From the NCBI GenBank assembly GCA_024372495.1, contig CP099977.1:2728001-2792000 (forward strand): DNA of 64,000 nucleotides. The letters run 5' to 3'. This document shows, in pieces, positions 9,208 through 18,622 of the stretch (its first letter is position 1; each line of letters starts with the position of its first letter). Both the position numbers and the translations under genes were made by a program. The notes under the pieces are model-generated. The model was given only the letters and a program-made list of their open reading frames with translations, was not told where the DNA came from and did no database searches. This DNA comes from Pseudarthrobacter sp. Fe7 (GTDB lineage: Bacteria; Actinomycetota; Actinomycetes; Actinomycetales; Micrococcaceae).

Positions 9208-10119
9208 CTACAGCGCCGAAACGGTCCCGGCGAAATGGCGCCGTCCCGAACGCGGACTCCACGCGACGAAGCCGGAGTGCTTCCACGCACCGGAACCGCT
9301 CTGTTCGGTTTCGATTTCCAAGGCGACCCGGGACGGCAGGAAGACCGGCGCCTCAAATTCCACATCCCATCTGAAAGAGTCACCCCGGGCGGGGCCTACA
9401 TCAGCGAGCGCCCGCGAGGCCAGGTACATGCCGTGCGCTATGGACCGACGCATGCCTAGCGCCTTGGCCGAGAGCACACTCAGGTGGATCGGGTTGAAAT
9501 CCCCCGAGACCGCAGCGTATGCGCGACCGGTGTCCACGCCAAGGTGCCACAGGGCTGTCGGGTTAGGCGCTGTGAAGTCGGCCCTGGGGGGGATGACCGT
9601 GGGCTTGTCGATTCCCGGCAGGAACACCCCCTTGGCGAGATAGGTGGACACCCCCCACCAGTGCACGTCGCCGGAACCGGCACGCCGCACCTCGGCCACC
9701 ACGTCCAGCTGCGTTCCGGCACGGTGGCCGCGCAGGTTTTCCACCCTGGCAGTAACGTCAAGGACATCAGTGAATACCAGTGGCGACCTTTGCTCGACGC
9801 TGTTGCGCAGGTGGATCATCCCCAGCAGGGGCAGTGGGAAGTCGTCGCGGTTCAGCACGCTCATAGCCAGCGGAAACGCGATGGCGTGGATGAAGCCGGC
9901 CGGCAGTACGTCACTGGCCGTCTCGCCAATCAGGTGCTGATAGGCGGTGAGGTTTTCCACGCCAACAGTGACGCCCCTGACCTCGTGGCTCTCGGCAGGG
10001 AGGACCGGAGAGTCATGCGTTCCCAGGAGCCTGCGCCGTGCCGCCTGGGCAGCTGCATTGACGTACAGCTTGGACAGCGACGGCATCTCGGCCAGGATCA
10101 GTGGTTGGTGGACGGTCAT
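9208..10119 (-). CDS. MaoC-like hot-dog enoyl-CoA/ACP hydratase (HtdX-like)
   Basis: About 303 residues. A C-terminal MaoC hydratase-2 segment is present with the catalytic Asp/His pattern (SGDFNPIHLS, with Asp and His of the DxNPxH motif), followed by IAHGMYLASRAL. The expected reaction is reversible hydration of trans-2-enoyl thioesters to (R)-3-hydroxyacyl thioesters. ATG 10119 overlaps the stop of the FabG4-type gene (ATGA), so the two are translationally coupled. The gene order htdX-fabG4-fadA2 is known from mycobacteria (Rv0241c-Rv0243). Confidence 0.85.
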   Translation of the reverse strand: MTVHQPLILAEMPSLSKLYVNAAAQAARRRLLGTHDSPVLPAESHEVRGVTVGVENLTAYQHLIGETASDVLPAGFIHAIAFPLAMSVLNRDDFPLPLLGMIHLRNSVEQRSPLVFTDVLDVTARVENLRGHRAGTQLDVVAEVRRAGSGDVHWWGVSTYLAKGVFLPGIDKPTVIPPRADFTAPNPTALWHLGVDTGRAYAAVSGDFNPIHLSVLSAKALGMRRSIAHGMYLASRALADVGPARGDSFRWDVEFEAPVFLPSRVALEIETEQSGSGAWKHSGFVAWSPRSGRRHFAGTVSAL

Positions 10120-11456
10120 GCCCCCACCAGGTTCTGCCCGCACACCCGGAGCACCTCCCCGTTGATTCCGCCCGCAGCGTCGCTGGCCAGGAACGCGATG
10201 GTCTCCGCAACGTCAGACGGCAGGCCGCCCTGCTGCAGCGAGTTCAGCCGCCGCGCCACTTCGCGGACGGCGAAGGGGATCCGTGCCGTCATTTCGGTTT
10301 CGATGAATCCGGGGGCCACGGCATTGATGGTCCCGCCGCGGGATGCCAGCAGCGGGGCGGTGGCACGCACCATTCCAATGACTCCCCCTTGGATGCGGCG
10401 TAGTTGGTTTGCCCCCTGTTCCCGGCGATGCCGCTGGTCGAAGCAACTGAAACGATACGCGGGGACGACCGGAAGTGTCCGGATCCCAGCAGTGCCTCGT
10501 TGATGCGGAGCCTGGGCGGCGATGTTGATGTTGATCACCGAATTCCACCGCGCCTGGTCCATGTTGGCCAGCAGTTTGTCCCGCGTGACGCCTGCGTTGT
10601 GCACCACGATGTCCAGCCGGCCGTGCCGCTGAACGGCGTGGTCGATGATTCGCTGGCCTGCATCGGACCGGCTGATGTCAAGCTGCAGCGCAGTGGCCCG
10701 CACCTCGTTGGCCACAGTTGCCAGTTGGTCGCCCGCCGCAGGAATGTCCACCAGGATAAGCATTGCGCCATCGCGGTGCATCGTCCTGGCAATCTGGGCG
10801 CCGATCCCCCGGGCTGCGCCGGTGACGACGGCTACCTTCCCCGCCAATGGCTTGTCCGGGTCGGCGGCCAGACTGCCGTCCTCCGATGAAACCGCCAGGA
10901 ACTGTCCGTCCACGAACGCCGACCGGCCGGAGAGGAAGAACCTGACGGCGCCCAGTGCGCTGGGGCTGGTGGTGCTGGTGCCTTCAGCCAGGACGACGCC
11001 GTTCCCGGTTGCACCCGCCCGCAGTTCCTTGGCCAGGGACCGCAGGAAGCCATCCACTCCCTGCCGGGCCGCGGCAACGTCGGGTGAGGACGCCTGGGCT
11101 GCCGGGCGGGACACCGTGATGACCCGGCCGCCGCCGCGCAGGTCGCGGAGGGAACCTGCCGCGGCCAACACTGGCTTTTCCAGGTCCGCCGGGTGCTGCA
11201 GCTCGTCCAGGACCATGATGATGGCACCCAGTTTTTCGGCTGGAACGGCATGCCGTCTGACATCAAGGTCCCAGGACAGGAGCTCGGCGGCCAGCTTGTC
11301 CGCCCCGGCGGTGTCCCCCAGGACAACCACCGGTCCGGTGGCCAGTGGCTGCCCGGGCTTGTAACGTCGCAGAACCGCGGGCTGGGGAAGGCCAAGCTTC
11401 TTTGCAAGGTTGCGGCCCGGGCCGCTGTTAACCAGTTGCGTGTATGTGTCCGTCAC
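10116..11456 (-). CDS. fabG4: High-molecular-weight 3-oxoacyl-thioester reductase (FabG4 type), frameshifted
   Basis: 446 residues: a degenerate N-terminal Rossmann domain (about 1-200) followed by a full SDR domain with VVTGAARGIGAQIA (about 210-223), VVHNAGVT, and an active-site YAASKGG that appears only after repair. This is the two-domain FabG4 architecture of mycobacteria, where the enzyme reduces 3-oxoacyl-CoA with NADH. Two compensating breaks, an extra base at 10511-10512 (GGAGCCTGGG for GGAGCTGGG) and a lost C in the run at 10383-10387, scramble about 43 residues including the catalytic Tyr/Lys. GTG 11456 start; 9 bases lie between it and the upstream thiolase stop. Confidence 0.85.
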   Translation of the reverse strand: MTDTYTQLVNSGPGRNLAKKLGLPQPAVLRRYKPGQPLATGPVVVLGDTAGADKLAAELLSWDLDVRRHAVPAEKLGAIIMVLDELQHPADLEKPVLAAAGSLRDLRGGGRVITVSRPAAQASSPDVAAARQGVDGFLRSLAKELRAGATGNGVVLAEGTSTTSPSALGAVRFFLSGRSAFVDGQFLAVSSEDGSLAADPDKPLAGKVAVVTGAARGIGAQIARTMHRDGAMLILVDIPAAGDQLATVANEVRATALQLDISRSDAGQRIIDHAVQRHGRLDIVVHNAGVTRDKLLANMDQARWNSVININIAAQAPHQRGTAGIRTLPVVPAYRFSCFDQRHRREQGANQLRRIQGGVIGMVRATAPLLASRGGTINAVAPGFIETEMTARIPFAVREVARRLNSLQQGGLPSDVAETIAFLASDAAGGINGEVLRVCGQNLVGA

Positions 11457-11465
11457 GGCCGCCTC

Positions 11466-12823
11466 CTACAGGGATTCCAGGATCGCGACGACGCCCTGGC
11501 CGCCGGCCGCGCAAACGGACACCAGGCCACGAGCCTGGCCGGCCGGTGGAGGCCGCCTTCGCGTGGAGCATTTTGGCCAGCGTGCCTACGATGCGGCCAC
11601 CGGTGGCGGCAAAGGGGTGGCCCGCTGCCAGCGAGGACCCATTGACGTTGAGGCGGGTTCGGTCGATGCTGCCCAGCGCACCGTCGAGCCCCAGGCGGGT
11701 CCGGCCGAACTCGTCATCCTCCCACGCAGCCAGCGTGCCGAGGACGGTGGCTGCAAAAGCTTCATGGATTTCGAAGTAGTCGAAGTCCGCCAGTGTCAGG
11801 TTCTGCCGGGCCAGGAGCCGGGGCACAGCGAACACGGGAGCCATAAGCAGCCCGTCCTTGCCGTGCACGAAATCAACGGCGGCGGCCTCGGCGTCCACCA
11901 CGGCGGCCAGCTTAGGCAGGTCGCGGGCATCGGCCCATTCGTCGGAGGCCAGGAGCACTGTGGAGGCGCCGTCCGTTAATGGGGTGGAATTTCCCGCGGT
12001 CATGGTGGCATCGGCGCCAAGGTTGCGGCCGAAGACCGGCTTCAGCGACGCCAGCTTCTCCAGCGAGGTGTCCGCCCGCAGGTTGGCGTCGCGCGTCAGC
12101 CCCCGGTACGGGGTCATGAGGTCATCGAAGAATCCGGAGTCGTAAGCGGCAGCGAGCTTGTGATGGCTGTTGAGGGCCAGGCTCGTCCTGTGCTTCCCGG
12201 GAGATCTTCCACTGCGCAGTGGTCAGGGCCTGGTGTTCACCCATGGTCAGGCCGGTTCGCGGCTCTGCCGTGCCGGGGGCCAAAGGGGCCAGGTCCTTGG
12301 GCCGGAGCCGGCTCAGGATCTGCAGGCGCTGCGGAAGTGTTTTGGCCCGGTGAAGGTCCAGGATCACCTCGCGGAGCCCCTCGCTGACCACCACAGGCGC
12401 GTCGGAGGCTGAATCCACGCCGCCGGCGATGCCCGAATCGATCTGTCCCAGCTTGATCTTGTTTGCCAGGCCCACCACGGTTTCAAGACCCGTGGCGCAC
12501 GCCTGCTGGAGGTCGTACACAGGCGTTTCTGCAGAAAGCGCGGATCCCAGGACCGCTTCCCGGGTGAGGTTGAAGTCCCGGGAGTGCTTGAGCACCGCTC
12601 CGGCGGCCACCTGGCCGATGCGTTCATCCTGGAGGCCGAATCGGGCGATCAGGCCATCCAGGGCGGCCGTCAGCATGTCCTGGTTGGAGGACTTGGCATA
12701 GGCTCCCCCGGCGCGGGCGAACGGGATCCTGTTGCCGCCGACGACGACGGCACGGCGGGTTGCGGGCGTGGCACCCCGAACCGATCCATCAGGCGTGGGC
12801 GTGGACTGTCCTTCTGCGGACAT
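11466..12823 (-). CDS. fadA2: Acetyl-CoA acyltransferase (FadA2/FadI-type thiolase), twice frameshifted
   Basis: 451 residues after repair. It shows the nucleophile-cysteine region (VYDLQQACATGLETVVGLA), the catalytic His in FEIHEAFAATVLG, the NVNGSSLAAGHPFAATGGR loop, and the C-terminal active-site Cys in VSVCAAGGQG, which only reads correctly after removing a C at 11534-11535. A second extra base at 12180-12181 separates the two halves. It performs thiolytic cleavage of 3-oxoacyl-CoA, the last beta-oxidation step. First gene of the fadA2-fabG4-maoC operon, transcribed away from the palindromic operator at 12854-12884. Confidence 0.88.
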
Positions 12824-12853
12824 GGCGGGCTCCTCTGGTCACGTGCGGTTACC

Positions 12854-12884
12854 GATACCCAGCGTACCTGATACGCTGGGTATC
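12854..12884. promoter_or_regulatory. Palindromic operator for the adjacent TetR-family regulator
   Basis: A perfect 13-bp inverted repeat, GATACCCAGCGTA (12854-12866) and TACGCTGGGTATC (12872-12884), with a 5-base spacer. It lies in the 61-base divergent gap between fadA2 and the TetR gene and ends exactly one base before the TetR GTG start. Size and symmetry match TetR-family operators, so it probably autoregulates tetR and represses the fadA2 operon. Confidence 0.75.
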
Positions 12885-13613
12885 GTGAACTTCCAGGACA
12901 CGCCTTTCCCCTTGACTATCGAGCTGCCGTCGCCAGCCAGCCCTGACGGGCGTTCGTCGCGCTGGCAGAATCATCGGGAGGAGCGGCGCAGGGAGCTCAT
13001 CAAGCAGGCCCGCCGTGCAGTGCACGTGCTGGGCAGCGACGCGTCCATGGAGGACATCGCCACTGCCGCGGGAACGTCGAAATCGGTCTTCTACCGGTAC
13101 TTCGGGGACAAGGCGGGGCTGCAGCAGGCTGTGGGCGAAGTGGTCCTCAGCCAAATGCAGTACCGCATCCAGGAGGCGGCCCACAGCGCCGTCACACCCC
13201 GGGAGGGCTTGCTGGCCATGGTCTCGGCCTACCTCCAAATGGCCGGTACCAGCCCCAACGTCTACACATTCGTTACCAGCTATGCCCCCGGTGATGCGGC
13301 CAACCCGGCACACCCGGCTTCTGCCGGCGGCCCGCTGGGCCCCTTCTTTGACGCCATCGCGGACATGATCGCCACCCCTATGCGGTCGCAACTGGGGGAC
13401 GTCAGGGAAACCGTCATCGGTTACTGGCCCAAGGCGGCCATCGGCCTGGTCCGGAACGCCGGCGAGCAGTGGCTCAGCACCCCGGACTCACCCACCAAGC
13501 CGGACCAGGAGGCCATGGCCCGCCAGATCACGGCGTGGCTTTGCGTGGGCATTGTTCCGGAACTTACACCCGCTTCACCAACCACCAAGTTACCCGCCAA
13601 AGAAGGACTGTGA
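12885..13613 (+). CDS. TetR-family transcriptional regulator of the beta-oxidation island
   Basis: 242 residues. The N-terminal HTH is SMEDIATAAGTSKSVFYRYF (about residues 58-77), followed by GDKAGLQQAVGEVVL and a helical ligand-binding domain. A basic N-terminal arm of about 40 residues precedes the HTH. The start GTG 12885 directly follows the operator palindrome, leaving no room for a ribosome-binding site, which suggests a leaderless mRNA. Its stop lies one base before the ATG of the acyl-CoA oxidase-like gene, so they form an operon. The ligand is likely an acyl-CoA, by inference from the neighbours. Confidence 0.88.
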   Translation: MNFQDTPFPLTIELPSPASPDGRSSRWQNHREERRRELIKQARRAVHVLGSDASMEDIATAAGTSKSVFYRYFGDKAGLQQAVGEVVLSQMQYRIQEAAHSAVTPREGLLAMVSAYLQMAGTSPNVYTFVTSYAPGDAANPAHPASAGGPLGPFFDAIADMIATPMRSQLGDVRETVIGYWPKAAIGLVRNAGEQWLSTPDSPTKPDQEAMARQITAWLCVGIVPELTPASPTTKLPAKEGL

Positions 13614-13614
13614 C

Positions 13615-15727
13615 ATGACTGATGTAGTGGACCGCACGGCCCGCAAGGGGCTACGCCCCGGAAGCGCCCCCGCAGCCAAGCCGCTGGATGAAAACCCCAC
13701 GCCCGCCGTCGACGTCGAAGCGCTGGGAAGGCAACTCCTGGGCAAATGGGCCGATGTGCGGCTCCAGGCACGGCAACTGGCCGCCAGGCCCGAACTGCAC
13801 AAGATCGAAGGGCTGACGCACACGGATCACCGTGCCCGGGTGTTCGGCCAGCTGAAGTACCTTGTGGACCATGAGGCCGTCCACCGCGCCTTTCCCTCGG
13901 AACTTGGCGGCTCCGATGACCACGGCGGCAACATCGCCGGCTTTGAGGAACTGGTCGTCGCGGACCCATCCCTACAAATTAAGGCAGGCGTCCAGTGGGG
14001 ACTCTTCGGTTCCGCCGTGATGCACCTGGGGACGGCCGAACACCATGCCAAATGGCTGCCGGGAATCATGAACCTGGACATCCCCGGCTGCTTCGCCATG
14101 ACGGAGACGGGCCACGGCTCGGACGTGGCAAGTATCGCCACTACCGCCACGTATGACCCCGCCGCCGAAGAGTTCATCATCCACACCCCCTTCCGCGCCG
14201 CCTGGAAGGATTACATCGGCAACGCGGCCAACGACGGCCTGGGCGCCGTTGTCTTCGCCCAGCCTGGTCACCCGCGGCGTGAACCACGGCGTCCACGCGT
14301 TCTACGTGGACCTGCGGGATCCGGCCACCAAGGAATTCCTCCCGGGCATAGGCGGTGAGGACGACGGCATCAAGGGCGGCCTGAACGGCATCGACAACGG
14401 GCGGCTGCACTTTACCAACGTCCGCGTCCCGCGGGCTAACCTCTTGAACCGGTACGGCAACATCGACGCAGACGGTACCTACACGTCGTCAATTGCCAGC
14501 CCCGGCCGGCGTTTCTTCACCATGCTGGGAACGCTGGTCCAGGGCCGCGTGTCACTGGACGGCGCCGCCGTGGCCGCGTCCAAGGTGGCACTGAAGGCAG
14601 CAATCCAGTACGCCACTGAGCGCCGCCAGTTCAATGCCTCCTCGCACACGGAGGAAGAAGTCCTGCTCGACTACCAGAGGCACCAGCGGCGCCTGTTCAC
14701 CCGGCTGGCCACCACGTACGCGGCCGGCTTTGCCCACGAACAGCTGTTGCAGAAGTTCGACGACGTCTTTTCCGGTGCCCATGATACCGACGCAGACCGC
14801 CAGGACCTGGAAACCCTGGCAGCGGCCCTGAAGCCGCTCAGTACCTGGCACGCCCTTGACACCCTGCAGGAATGCCGCGAAGCGTGCGGCGGGGCCGGCT
14901 TCCTGATCGAAAACCGGTTCGCGTCATTGCGCGCCGACCTGGACGTCTACGCCACGTTCGAGGGCGACAACACCGTGCTGCTGCAGTTGGTGGCCAAGCG
15001 CCTGCTTGCCGACTACGCCAAGGAGTTCCGCAATGTGGACTTCGGCGTGCTGGCCCGGTATGTGGTGAACCAGGCCGCCGGTGCCGCCGTCCACCGCACA
15101 GGCCTGCGCCAGGTGGCCCAGTTCATGGCCGACTCCGGTTCGGTTCAGAAGGCCGCGATCGCCCTGCGCGACGAGGACGCCCAGAGGGCCCTCCTCACGG
15201 ACCGGGTGCAGACCATGGTGGCTGAAGCCGGTGCCGCGCTGAAGGGCAGCAAGCGGCTCCCGCAGGACCAGGGTGCCGCCCTCTTCAACCGGCACCAGAA
15301 TGAACTCATCGACGCCGCCCAAGCGCATGCCGAGCTCCTGCAGTGGGAGGCCTTCACGGAGGCCCTTCAGCAGGTGGCGGATCCCGGAACCCGGAAGGTC
15401 CTGACCTGGCTGCGTGATCTCTTCGGCCTGTCGCTGATTGAGAAGAACCTGTCCTGGTACCTGATGAACGGCCGGCTCTCCATGCAGCGCGCACGCACCG
15501 TGGGCGGGTACATCAACAGGTTGCTGGAGAAGATCCGCCCGCACGCCCTGGACCTGGTGGACGCCTTCGGGTACGGCGAGGAGCACGTGCGGGCAGCCAT
15601 TGCCACAGGAGCCGAGAAGACCCGCCAGGACCAGGCGCGTGCGCACTTCCGCAGCGAGCGGGCCAGCGGGCAGGCGCCGGTGGACGAGAAAGTCATGATC
15701 GCCAGGACAGCGGGCCGAAAGGCTTAG
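13615..15727 (+). CDS. Acyl-CoA dehydrogenase/oxidase (ACOX-type) flavoprotein, frameshifted
   Basis: 703 residues after repair, the length of acyl-CoA oxidases and longer than the roughly 400 of simple acyl-CoA dehydrogenases. It has the FAD/acyl-CoA binding motif CFAMTETGHGSDVASIATTA, and the ACOX-like block CGGAGFLIENRF followed by ATFEGDNTVLLQLVAKRLL. It would introduce the trans-2 double bond that the MaoC, FabG4 and FadA2 enzymes next door then process. An extra C at 14263-14264 (GCCCAGCCTGG for GCCCAGCTGG) breaks the frame at FAQ-LVTRGV. Confidence 0.88.
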
Positions 15728-15757
15728 TCCGGCGGGCAAGACAAAGCGGAAAAGAAC

Positions 15758-15795
15758 GACGGCGCCGCTCCCCTTCCCAGAGGGGCGGCGCCGTC
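15758..15795. terminator. Bidirectional terminator hairpin between convergent genes
   Basis: Arms GACGGCGCCGCTCCCC (15758-15773) and GGGGCGGCGCCGTC (15782-15795) pair almost completely. The hairpin lies between the stop of the acyl-CoA oxidase-like gene and the stop of glgA, 20 bases from the latter. Confidence 0.65.
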
Positions 15796-15814
15796 ATGTG
15801 TACTGCCGGGACGC

Positions 15815-17021
15815 TCAGCCGGCGGCGGGCAGCACCGAGCGGTACACCTCAAGGGTGGTCTCGGTAATCGATTCCCAGGAGAAATGCTTTTCAGCCCGCT
15901 CCCGGCCAGCCCGGCCCATGGCCCGGGCGCGCTCGGGATCGGACACTACCTCGGTCAGGGCAGCAGCGAATTCCGCGACAAACCTCTCAGGGTCCAGCGG
16001 CGTGCCGGTGCCGTCGGTGACCTGTTCCAGGTCCACCAGCAGGCCCGTGCGGCCATGCTCAACCACCTCGGGAATGCCGCCGGTGGCGCTGGCCACCACG
16101 GCTGCCCCGCAGGCCATGGCTTCGAGGTTGACGATGCCCAGCGGTTCGTAGATCGAGGGGCAGGCGAAGGCCGTGGCGTGGCTGAGGACCTGAATCAGCT
16201 CGTGGCGCGGCAGCATCCGTTCAATCAGCACCACACCCGTGCGCTGCTGTTGCAGTTCCTCAATCAGCGCCGCCGTTTCGGCCGCCAGTTCCGGGGTGTC
16301 CGCAGCGCCCAGGCACAGGACCAGGCTGGACGTCGGCCGGGAGTTTGGCTGCCGCCCGCAGGAGGTAGGGAACACCCTTCTGGCGTGTGTTTCTTCCCAC
16401 AAAGACGACGCTTGGCTTGGTGGGATCGATACCCAGGGCGCGGACGGCGTCGTCTTTTTCGTCACGCTGCCAAAGCTCCACGTCGATGCCGTTGTGGACA
16501 ACCCGGACCTTTGCGGGGTCCACCTCGGGGTAGCTGCGAAGGATGTCCTGGCGCATGCCCTCGGAGACGGCAATGATCGCCGCCGCCGCTTCGTACGCCG
16601 TCTTCTCCACCCAGGAGGAAATGGCATAGCCGCCGCCGAGCCTGCTCGGCTTTCCAGGGCCGGAGCGGCTCAAGGCTGTGGGCGCTGAGAACGTGCGGAA
16701 TTCCGTGCAGCAGCGAGGCCAGGTGCCCGGCCATGTTGGCATACCAGGTATGCGAATGGACCAGGTCCGCGCCCTGTACATCCGGCACAATGCGCAGGTC
16801 CACACCGAGGGTCTGCACCGCGGCGTTGGCCCCGCCGAGGTCCTCCGGGACCTGGTAGGACGTCACTGACGCGCCGTGGTAATCGGCGTCGCGGGGGCCC
16901 CGAATGCACGAACCTGCAGGTCAACGTGCTTACTAAGCACCCTGCTCAACTCGGCTACGTGCACCCCGGCGCCACCGTAGATCTCCGGCGGGAACTCTTT
17001 AGTCACAATGTCTATTCGCAC
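15815..17021 (-). CDS. glgA: Glycogen synthase, actinobacterial GT4 type, three frameshifts
   Basis: 401 residues after repair. It contains the N-terminal IVTKEFPPEIYGGAGVHVAE glycine-rich loop, VVHNGIDVELW, VFVGRNTRQKGVPYLL and the GT4 donor motif CPSIYEPLGIVNLEAMACG. It elongates alpha-1,4-glucan (or makes maltose-1-phosphate in actinobacteria) from ADP-glucose supplied by the divergent GlgC. Breaks: a C lost near 16896 (run of 6 read as 5), an extra C at 16641-16642 (GAGCCTGC for GAGCTGC) and an extra base at 16324-16325 (CAGCCTGG on the minus strand). GTG 17021 start. Confidence 0.9.
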
Positions 17022-17123
17022 AAGACCCAAGGTAGTCGTTCACGCATAACTGTTCTAGTGTGAAGGAGTCCGGGCCTACCGGACTGTCTTGGGGAGTTAC
17101 GAAGGCGTACAGGAGCGACCATT

Positions 17124-18533
17124 ATGCCGTTGACCAAAAAGTCCTGGCCATTGTCCTCGCAGGTGGCGAGGGAAACAGACTGATGCCACTGACGGCAGAC
17201 CGAGCGAAGCCCGCCGTGCCTTTCGCCGGCAGCTACCGCCTCATCGATTTTGCGATTTCCAACCTGGTGAATTCGCGTTACCTGCAAATTGTGGTCCTCA
17301 CCCAATACAAATCCCATAGCCTCGACAGGCATATTTCCGAAGCATGGCGGATGTCCACCCAGCTCGGCAACTACGTCGCCTCCGTCCCCGCACAGCAGCG
17401 CGTCGGCAAGAGCTGGTTCCTGGGCAGTGCCAACGCCATCTACCAGTCCCTGAACCTGATCCATGACGCCAACCCCGACATCGTCGTCGTGGTGGGCGCG
17501 GACCACGTGTACCGCATGGACTTCGCCCAGATGGTGGCCCAGCACGTCAGCAGCGGCGCCAAGGCCACCGTGGCGGCCGTCCGGCAGCCGCTGCACATGG
17601 CTGACCAGTTCGGCGTGATCGAAGTGGATCAAAACGACGCCCAAAAGATAGCCGCCTTCGTGGAGAAGCCCTCCAGCACCCCCGGGCTTGCCGCCGACCC
17701 TTCCCAGTTCCTGGCGTCCATGGGCAACTACGTGTTCGACGCCGACGCCCTGGTGGCCGCGCTGCACGTGGACGCCGAGCGCCTTGACACCAAGCACGAC
17801 ATGGGCGGGGACATCATCCCCTACTTCGTCAACAGGGGCGAGGCCGGCGTCTACGACTTCACCCTCAACGACATCCCGGGTTCCACCGAACGCGACCGCA
17901 CCTACTGGCGTGATGTGGGCACCATCGACTCCTTCTACGACGCCCACATGGACCTGATCTCACCGTTGCCGGTGTTCAACCTTTACAACTCGGAGTGGCC
18001 CATCTACACCCGGCAGAGCATTTCCCCGCCCGCCAAGTTCGTCCGGGGCAAGAACAACACCGTGGGCACGGCGCTGGACTCCATCGTGGCCAACGGCGTG
18101 GTGATCTCCGGCGGCGTCGTGGAGGGCTCCGTGCTGTCGAACGACGTCTATGTAGCAACCAGCGGCCGGGTCATCGATTCCGTGCTGATGGACAAGGTGC
18201 AGGTGGGTGAGGGGGCAGTGATCAACCGCGCCATCCTGGACAAGAACGTCAAGGTCCCCGCCGGTGCTGCCATCGGCCTGGACCCGGAGCCTGGACAGGG
18301 CTCGCGGATTCAAGGTCACGGAGTCCGGCATTACGGTCCTCGCCAAAGGCCAGGAAGTTCCGGAGCCCGGTGACCGGGAACGGCAGCTTGCCGCCAGCCA
18401 CCTGAGCGTCCTGCCCAACGCCATCAAGGCCGCGGCAGAGCAGTACCCCGATGTCCGTGAGGCAGCGGACAAGGTGGCCGGCACGCACGCCGCCGCAGCC
18501 GCAGAGGCCGCTCCGGCCGCCCCACTTCGCTGA
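17124..18533 (+). CDS. glgC: Glucose-1-phosphate adenylyltransferase, two frameshifts
   Basis: 469 residues. It shows the pyrophosphorylase loop [20 protein letters not shown], then [33 protein letters not shown], the substrate motif FVEKP and a C-terminal left-handed helix domain ([14 protein letters not shown]). It makes ADP-glucose, the committed step of glycogen synthesis. The true start is ATG 17124 with AGGAG at 17111-17115 (MPLTKKVLAIVL); the gene seems to begin upstream only because an A is missing from the run at 17136-17140. A second break, an extra C at 18290-18291 (GGAGCCTGG), separates the last 80 residues. The very C-terminus is Ala-rich. Confidence 0.92.
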
Positions 18534-18560
18534 CCCGCAGGCAGGACCTGCCGAGGCATC

Positions 18561-18600
18561 CCGCAGGCTGGGGCACCGCAGATGGTGCCCCGGCCTGCGG
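18561..18600. terminator. Strong hairpin after glgC
   Basis: Arms CCGCAGGCTGGGGCACC (18561-18577) and GGTGCCCCGGCCTGCGG (18584-18600) pair with one mismatch around a 6-base loop. The following T-rich stretch (AAAATTTTT, 18611-18619) is slightly distant. Confidence 0.6.
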
Positions 18601-18622
18601 CGTACGCTGTAAAATTTTTCCA

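Noticed and set aside
17012..17947. 311-codon antisense frame opposite glgC, rich in Val/Gly/His
   Set aside because: It mirrors glgC codons and has no domain; long shadow frames are expected at this GC content.
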